From NCBI RefSeq assembly GCF_038024855.1, contig NZ_CP139089.1:3134501-3198500 (forward strand): DNA of 64,000 nucleotides, given 5' to 3'. The first letter of the stretch is position 1; the number at the start of each line of letters is the position of its first letter. The DNA is from Methylocella tundrae. GTDB lineage: Bacteria; Pseudomonadota; Alphaproteobacteria; Rhizobiales; Beijerinckiaceae. Shown here piece after piece: positions 57,565 through 64,000 of this stretch. The notes below the pieces were generated by a model. It had not been told where the DNA came from and did not search any database. It worked only from the letters and a program-made list of their open reading frames with translations. Made by a program: the position numbers and the translations under genes.

Positions 57565-59381
57565 TAACTCGTGGCCTTTTTTCTGAACATTCCGGCGATA
57601 TTGTCGAAGAGCTCTATTTTGACGCCGGCTCTTTTCATGATGAGCGTCTGCTGGGCGACGGAGAGGGTATTGTTCCAGGCCCAGTAGATGACGAGGCCGG
57701 AGGGAAAGCCGCCGAGGGTGAAGGTGAAGATCACCGGCATCCAGGTGAAGATCTGTTTTTGCGTCGGATCGGCCGGCTCGGGGTTCGCCTTCATCTGCAC
57801 GAACATGGTGACGCCCATGATGAGCGGCCAGACGCCGAGCGCAAGGAAATGGCCGATCATCGGGATTTGCGTCGGGTCGAAAGGCAAAAGCCCGAACAGA
57901 TTGAAAATATTGGTCGGATCGGGGGCGGAGAGATCCTTGATCCAGCCAAAGAAGGGCGCATGCCGCATCTCGATGGTGACGAATAAAACCTTATAAAGCG
58001 CGAAGAACACCGGGATCTGGATCAGCATCGGCAGGCAGCCCGACACCGGATTGATCTTCTCGCGCTTGTAAAGCGCCATGGTTTCCTGCTGCTGCTTCAT
58101 CTTGTCTTCAGGATATTTATCCCTGATGGCGGCGATCTGCGGCGCGACCGCCTTCATCTTGGCCATCGACAGATAGCTCTTGCTGGCGAGCGGGAAGAAC
58201 AGGCCCTTGACGATCACCGTGGCGATCAGGATGGCGACGCCGAAATTGCCGGTCAGCGTATAAAGGAAGTGCAACAGCTGGAACATCGGCCGGGTGATGA
58301 AGTAGAACCAGCCCCAGTCGATCAGCAGCTCGAATTTCTTGATGCCGAGATCGGCCTGATAGGCGTCGAGCGTATGCACTTCCTTCGCCCCGGCGAAGAG
58401 GCGGCTCGTCGCCTCGCTCGACGCGCCTGGCGATATCACCTGCGCCGGGCCGACGAAATCGGCGCGATAGCTTTTGATCGGCCCTGTCAGCCCGGCCGAA
58501 AAGCGCGCCTCGATCGTCTCCTTCTGGTCCGGGATGACGGCGGCGGCCCAATATTTGTCGGTAAAGCCGAGCCAGCCGCCGACGCCTGACAGCGTTTTCG
58601 CGGCGTGATCCTCTTTCTCGATCTTGTCGTATTTGATCTCCTCGACGCCGCCGTCGCCGATGACGCCGACGAAACCTTCATGCAGCACCGAATAATTCAC
58701 CGTTTTCGGCAGGCCGTGCCGCGCCACCAGCGCGTAAGGGGCGAGCGTGACCGGCTTGTCCGACTTGTTCTCGACGCTGTCGCGAATGGTGAACATATAG
58801 CGTTCGTCGACCGCGATCTGGCGATGGAAGACGAGGCCCTGGCCATTGTCATAGCTCAGCGTCACCGGCGTTTGCGGCGTCAGCGTGTCGCGGTCGGCGC
58901 GCCAGAGCGTGTCGGCGCGGGGCAGCGCCAGCGCCGCGCCGGCGCCCGAGAGAAAGCCGGCCTCGGCGTAATAGGCGTCGGGCGCGCCGGGCGGCGACAG
59001 CAGGACGATGTTCGGGCTGTCTGGATCGACCGTCTCGCGGTAGGCCTTCAGCGCGACGTCGTCGATGCGCGCGCCCTTCAGCGCCAGCGAGCCAAAAATC
59101 GCCGGCGTCTCGATTTTGACGCGCGGCGAATCAGCCAGGGCCTCAGCGCGGGTTTGCGGCGCCGCGGCGTCAAGCGCGGAGAGATCGCGCGAAACCGCGT
59201 CCTGCGGCGCGCCGGCGGCCGAGGGTGAAGAGGAGGGCGCGGCGCCCGGCGCCGTCTGCGCCTGCTGCTGCGCAAACTGCCGCGCCCGATCGGGCTTCGG
59301 CGCAAAGAAATAGCTCCAGCCAACGATCACAAGACACGACAGACCGATCGCAAGATAAAGATTCCGAGAATCCTTCGTCAT
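57564..59381 (-). CDS. yidC: Membrane protein insertase YidC
   Basis: Inserts proteins into the inner membrane with or without SecYEG. The 605-residue protein starts at ATG 59381 ([14 protein letters not shown]). Helix 1 is at about 7-25, a periplasmic P1 domain at about 60-350, and the five-helix insertase core at about 365-590, with [16 protein letters not shown] and [18 protein letters not shown] longer frame (to 59438) would add 19 residues without family similarity. It follows rpmH by 61 bases, with no rnpA in between. Confidence 0.96.
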   Translation of the reverse strand: MTKDSRNLYLAIGLSCLVIVGWSYFFAPKPDRARQFAQQQAQTAPGAAPSSSPSAAGAPQDAVSRDLSALDAAAPQTRAEALADSPRVKIETPAIFGSLALKGARIDDVALKAYRETVDPDSPNIVLLSPPGAPDAYYAEAGFLSGAGAALALPRADTLWRADRDTLTPQTPVTLSYDNGQGLVFHRQIAVDERYMFTIRDSVENKSDKPVTLAPYALVARHGLPKTVNYSVLHEGFVGVIGDGGVEEIKYDKIEKEDHAAKTLSGVGGWLGFTDKYWAAAVIPDQKETIEARFSAGLTGPIKSYRADFVGPAQVISPGASSEATSRLFAGAKEVHTLDAYQADLGIKKFELLIDWGWFYFITRPMFQLLHFLYTLTGNFGVAILIATVIVKGLFFPLASKSYLSMAKMKAVAPQIAAIRDKYPEDKMKQQQETMALYKREKINPVSGCLPMLIQIPVFFALYKVLFVTIEMRHAPFFGWIKDLSAPDPTNIFNLFGLLPFDPTQIPMIGHFLALGVWPLIMGVTMFVQMKANPEPADPTQKQIFTWMPVIFTFTLGGFPSGLVIYWAWNNTLSVAQQTLIMKRAGVKIELFDNIAGMFRKKATS

Positions 59382-59442
59382 ATACTCGCCGCCTTGCCTC
59401 AATGCTTTGAACAGCGCCGCCTCGCGCGGCCTCTGCAAAAAC

Positions 59443-59577
59443 TCAGGCGGACAGTTTCTTGCGGCCGCGCGCGCGGCGCGCTGCGATGATGCGCCGCCCG
59501 CCCACAGTCGCCATCCGGGCGCGAAACCCGTGCCGGCGTTTACGAACGAGCTTGCTCGGTTGATATGTCCGCTTCAC
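59443..59577 (-). CDS. rpmH: 50S ribosomal protein L34
   Basis: A 44-residue protein: it begins [20 protein letters not shown], continues [19 protein letters not shown] and ends KKLSA, the complete family sequence. The start is GTG 59577 (in GAAGTGAAGCGGACA). It is too short for routine ORF calling but unmistakable. Its promoter is at 59726-59755. It is the first gene of an rpmH-yidC unit; rnpA, normally next, is missing. Confidence 0.95.
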   Translation of the reverse strand: MKRTYQPSKLVRKRRHGFRARMATVGGRRIIAARRARGRKKLSA

Positions 59578-60137
59578 TTCAAATGCTCCATCTCGAACAG
59601 GCGGGCGTCCAGACGCGCCGGCAAGCTTTGCGGCGCGCTGGCGACGGACCAGCTTCGCTGAACAGAACCGGCTGCTTCTGAAAGACGCCGCTGACGCGCA
59701 TCAAGGGAGCCGGAAAATCGCGAGCCTTATAGGGGCAAGAAAGCAGCGAAGTCAATTTAAGCAGAGCCTCGGCCGCAAGAGCTCCGGCGCGTCATCCGCC
59801 GGAAGCGCGACGTAACATATCGCGGTTCGCGGCGAAGATTGTTTTGACGGCGAACTGCGACCCACGGCCCGGCCGGGCCGCCGCAGAGTCGCGGGGCGAA
59901 GTCCGTCTACCAAAGCAGACGAAATGACAGCCTTTGGCTCAAGCCATCTGGCCAAATGAAACGAAAATGGTACACATCATGTACTGCTGAAAAAACATAC
60001 TCCAAAGCGCCGGTTCGGCGCTGATCTCCCTGATGGATGAGCGGGGCCGGCAGTCCCCGCAATAAAAACCGCGAGCAGTCTGAACGACCTCTTGCGCTAA
60101 ATTGAAGACTAACGTTTCCAGCTACAAGGAGGATTTC
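59578..60137. other. Divergent intergenic region rpmH / small secreted protein
   Basis: 560 bases. The rpmH promoter is at 59726-59755. Hairpins lie at 60006-60022 (AGCGCCG-GTT-CGGCGCT) and 60041-60060 (GCGGGG / CCCCGC), upstream of the 60138 gene, and may be leader structures. No gene is supported. Confidence 0.45.
59726..59755 (-). promoter_or_regulatory. rpmH-yidC promoter
   Basis: On the minus strand TTGACT (59750-59755), 18 bases, TATAAG (59726-59731). Close to consensus and correctly placed before rpmH; the leader is about 140 bases. Confidence 0.7.
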
Positions 60138-60380
60138 ATGCCTAAGCGCTTAATCACGGCTGCTCTCGTAACAGCCGCCGTCCTCTTCGCCCTCGCCGCC
60201 GAAGCCAAGCACGGCAAAATGATGAAAGTGGAAATGATCAAATCGCAGGAAGTCACGATGGCCGACGGCGGCAAGGCCACGGTCTATGTCGTGAAGATGG
60301 ATGGCCACACGATGGTCGCCATACCTGAGGACAAGATACCCGACGCGCTGCATCAGCAGCTCTTCACGGTCGGGCATTAA
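60138..60380 (+). CDS. Small secreted hypothetical protein
   Basis: An 80-residue product. A signal peptide (MPKRLITAALVTAAVLFALA, cut near residue 22) precedes a mature part of about 58 residues, rich in Lys, Met and His (KHGKMMKVEMIKSQEV, then VYVVKMDGHTMVAIPED). AAGGAGGA lies 4 bases before ATG 60138, so translation should be strong. The Met/His content could indicate metal binding, which is only an inference. I recognise no family. Confidence 0.8.
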   Translation: MPKRLITAALVTAAVLFALAAEAKHGKMMKVEMIKSQEVTMADGGKATVYVVKMDGHTMVAIPEDKIPDALHQQLFTVGH

Positions 60381-60403
60381 CCGCGCGCGGTCTGACGCGA
60401 GGA

Positions 60404-60424
60404 GGCGCGACTCTCAGTCGCGCC
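60404..60424. repeat. Hairpin between convergent genes
   Basis: GGCGCGACT-CTC-AGTCGCGCC is a perfect 9-bp stem with a 3-base loop between the small secreted protein gene and the rpoD end. It may stop both transcripts; there is no T run. Confidence 0.45.
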
Positions 60425-60548
60425 ATCAGCCTCTCGCCACGGACCCAGGCATGACACTGACGGACCACGAACGCCGCCGGGGCGTCGCTTGTGGTCCCTT
60501 CTGTTTGGCGCATAAGCAGTTACGCAAGCGCCGGAGGGCGCTCATGCG

Positions 60549-62600
<2,052 letters not shown>

Positions 62601-63048
62601 CCATGGCCTCCGCCGTTAAAAAACTCGACTGACGTTCAGTCAGCTCAGCCCGCTCCGGTTCCGAAGCCGGCGCACACATTCGATATCGCCTCGTCCGAGC
62701 GTCCCGTCGAATCGGCGTCTTTGGGACATAAAGCCAAGCCGCAGCCAGGAGGCCTTATTCAAAACCGCGATCAACCGCCCGGCAAAAACCGCACGCGGCG
62801 GCCCCGGCTCCGTTGGGCGTCAAGAACGTGACAGGCTTTGAAATCGCGATAACTCATCAGATTGTGAAGATGCGAAAATTCGTCAAGCCGAACGGACTGA
62901 ATTCACCCGACTATTTGAAGTTGAGACCCTTGCGCGCAACCTCGCCCATCCTGAAAACGTGAGCGCGGCCCGCCGCGACCGAACGTCGCCGTCCGGTGGT
63001 CGCCCGTCCTTCTACATGATCGGATTTGCGGGAGTCAAAGACCCGCCG
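62601..63048. other. Intergenic region dnaG-rpoD
   Basis: 448 bases carrying the rpoD promoter(s). A GACTGA-CGT-TCAGTC palindrome lies at 62627-62641, close to the rpoD start. A weak promoter (TTGACT 63033-63038, 16 bases, TGTAGA 63011-63016 on the minus strand) is possible. No gene seen. Confidence 0.4.
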
Positions 63049-64000
63049 TCACAATGTCCCCCCCGAGCGGCCAGACGATGCGCCAAACCCCTCAACCGTC
63101 GCCTCCGTCCCGCTCAGCGCGAGCAATTGCTCTTGAATGTCCATGAGACGCGCCAAGTTGGCGTCAGTCGCCTCTACGGCAAGGGCCATCTCGGCAATGT
63201 GAAGATCCTTATGTAGACTGCGGGCGCGGCGATGCAAGGTCAAGGCCTGCTTTAGAACTTCTTCGGCGTCGGCTTCGGCCGCGCCGGCCTTTACGTACCA
63301 GTGCGACGAATGCGCGGCCAAAGCGTCAAGCTTTCTCAGGATCGCCGAGAAGCCTGCGCCCTCGAGCGCTCCGCGAAGGCCGATTTCATCGAGAGCGCCT
63401 GAACCGGCGCAATCGAGCAGCCTGCCTCGCAAGGCGCCCGCCTCCGCATTGGCGAACTCGATCTCCGCGATCGCCTCGAGATGTCGCTCCAGAAGGCCGG
63501 GGTGATTGAGCAGGATCAGAAGAATCAGAGCCTCGCGCGGCGGCAGGCTGGCTTTGTCGGAGCGAAAAAGCGGCGATTGCGAGAGGTTCATGCTCGCCCT
63601 CGGTGGCGACTGGTCCTTCGTCTCGCGCGAAAAGCCATCGCGCGAAAAGCCGGGGCGCGCCCCAAAGGCGCCATGCCGGCTCTGCCCTTCGCGCGGCCGG
63701 CTCTGCCCCTCCCGCGACTGAACCGGGCGCTGGCGCCGCTGGTCGAATAATCTGAAAAGACGATCCTTGAAGTCCGCCTGATAATAGCGGCGCAGCGTCT
63801 CATCCTTGATTTCGCGCGCGATCTCGCCAAGGCGGCGCTCAAGCCCGGCGCGGCGCTCGGGCGTCGCAAGATCCTGTCCTTCGGTTTCCCGCAGCCAGAT
63901 CAGCTCGGCGAGCGGCAGCGCCCGCGACAACACATCCGTCATCGCCCCCGCGCCGCCGGACCGGATCAGATCGTCAGGGTCCTCGCCCTCCGGCAATAGC
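63049..64000 (-). CDS. dnaG: DNA primase DnaG, C-terminal part (partial)
   Basis: About 317 residues to the window edge. The first visible residues, LPEGEDPDDLIRSGG (partly at the edge), are the end of the Toprim catalytic domain. A low-complexity Arg/Gln/Ser-rich linker follows (about 90-135), then the C-terminal helicase-binding domain (about 160-290, ending LMDIQEQLLALSGTEA). DnaG makes the RNA primers for replication. The gene starts outside the window and lies upstream of rpoD. Confidence 0.93.
   Translation of the reverse strand, partial: LLPEGEDPDDLIRSGGAGAMTDVLSRALPLAELIWLRETEGQDLATPERRAGLERRLGEIAREIKDETLRRYYQADFKDRLFRLFDQRRQRPVQSREGQSRPREGQSRHGAFGARPGFSRDGFSRETKDQSPPRASMNLSQSPLFRSDKASLPPREALILLILLNHPGLLERHLEAIAEIEFANAEAGALRGRLLDCAGSGALDEIGLRGALEGAGFSAILRKLDALAAHSSHWYVKAGAAEADAEEVLKQALTLHRRARSLHKDLHIAEMALAVEATDANLARLMDIQEQLLALSGTEATVEGFGASSGRSGGTL

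Noticed and set aside
60041..60060. GCGGGG/CCCCGC hairpin as a terminator
   Set aside because: It is followed by A residues on the plus strand and no T run on either strand; more likely leader structure.

Overview
The window is a high-GC chromosomal segment from an alphaproteobacterium of the Rhizobiales (Hyphomicrobiales). The evidence is a PopZ-type polar organiser, a Ros/MucR regulator, an ExoR-like Sel1 protein, an OlsA/OlsB ornithine-lipid pair, a DUF1217/FlgF/FliI flagellar trio, the paired DUF1214/DUF1254 proteins, and a GTTC-N7-GTTC LexA-type box. A Beijerinckiaceae/Methylocystaceae-like host is a guess from general sequence feel and is not proven. Almost all of the DNA is core or conserved accessory chromosome. 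I see no rRNA, tRNA, CRISPR array, insertion sequence or prophage.

Layout. 1-5.4 kb: end of pcm, tolC, popZ, valS. 5.5-7.6 kb: divergent mntH and mntR with a palindromic operator inside the mntH promoter. 8.3-10.7 kb: exoR, a DUF1772 membrane protein and a DUF72 protein. 10.7-17 kb, minus strand: xthA, a class D beta-lactamase sitting 12 bp behind a UbiH-like hydroxylase, gltA and gltX. 17.3-22.2 kb: comEC, lexA, a ribosome-hibernation/cold-shock fusion and sodB. 22.5-27.6 kb: a two-TM hypothetical protein, an oligopeptidase, mucR, a DUF5330 protein and sufE. 27.8-30.4 kb: a PAS histidine kinase overlapping a peptidoglycan-binding-domain protein. 30.5-36.7 kb: PiT phosphate transporter with a possible Pho box, DUF2267 protein, small ORFs, DUF1214/DUF1254 pair and a class A PBP. 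36.9-42.5 kb: small ORF, YcgN-like protein, rocD and putA. 42.5-45.4 kb: flagellar trio. 45.6-51.3 kb: tautomerase, MFS exporter, olsB/olsA, ruvB and a 2OG-Fe(II) oxygenase. 51.7-57.5 kb: ClC channel, rplY, pth, ychF and bluB. 57.6-64 kb: yidC and rpmH (with no rnpA between them), a small secreted protein, rpoD and the 3' part of dnaG.

How genes work together. MntR probably represses mntH. RocD and PutA form a route from ornithine and proline to glutamate. OlsB and OlsA make ornithine lipid. L25, Pth and YchF form the common translation cluster. RpmH and YidC share one promoter. LexA and the HPF-like protein share a divergent region holding an SOS-type box. FlgF and FliI are translationally coupled.

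No clearly new multi-gene system stands out. The most notable points are the missing rnpA at the rpmH-yidC locus, the intrinsic class D beta-lactamase coupled to a quinone-type hydroxylase, the HPF-cold-shock fusion beside lexA, a histidine kinase overlapping a peptidoglycan-binding membrane protein, and several candidate regulatory palindromes and small genes.
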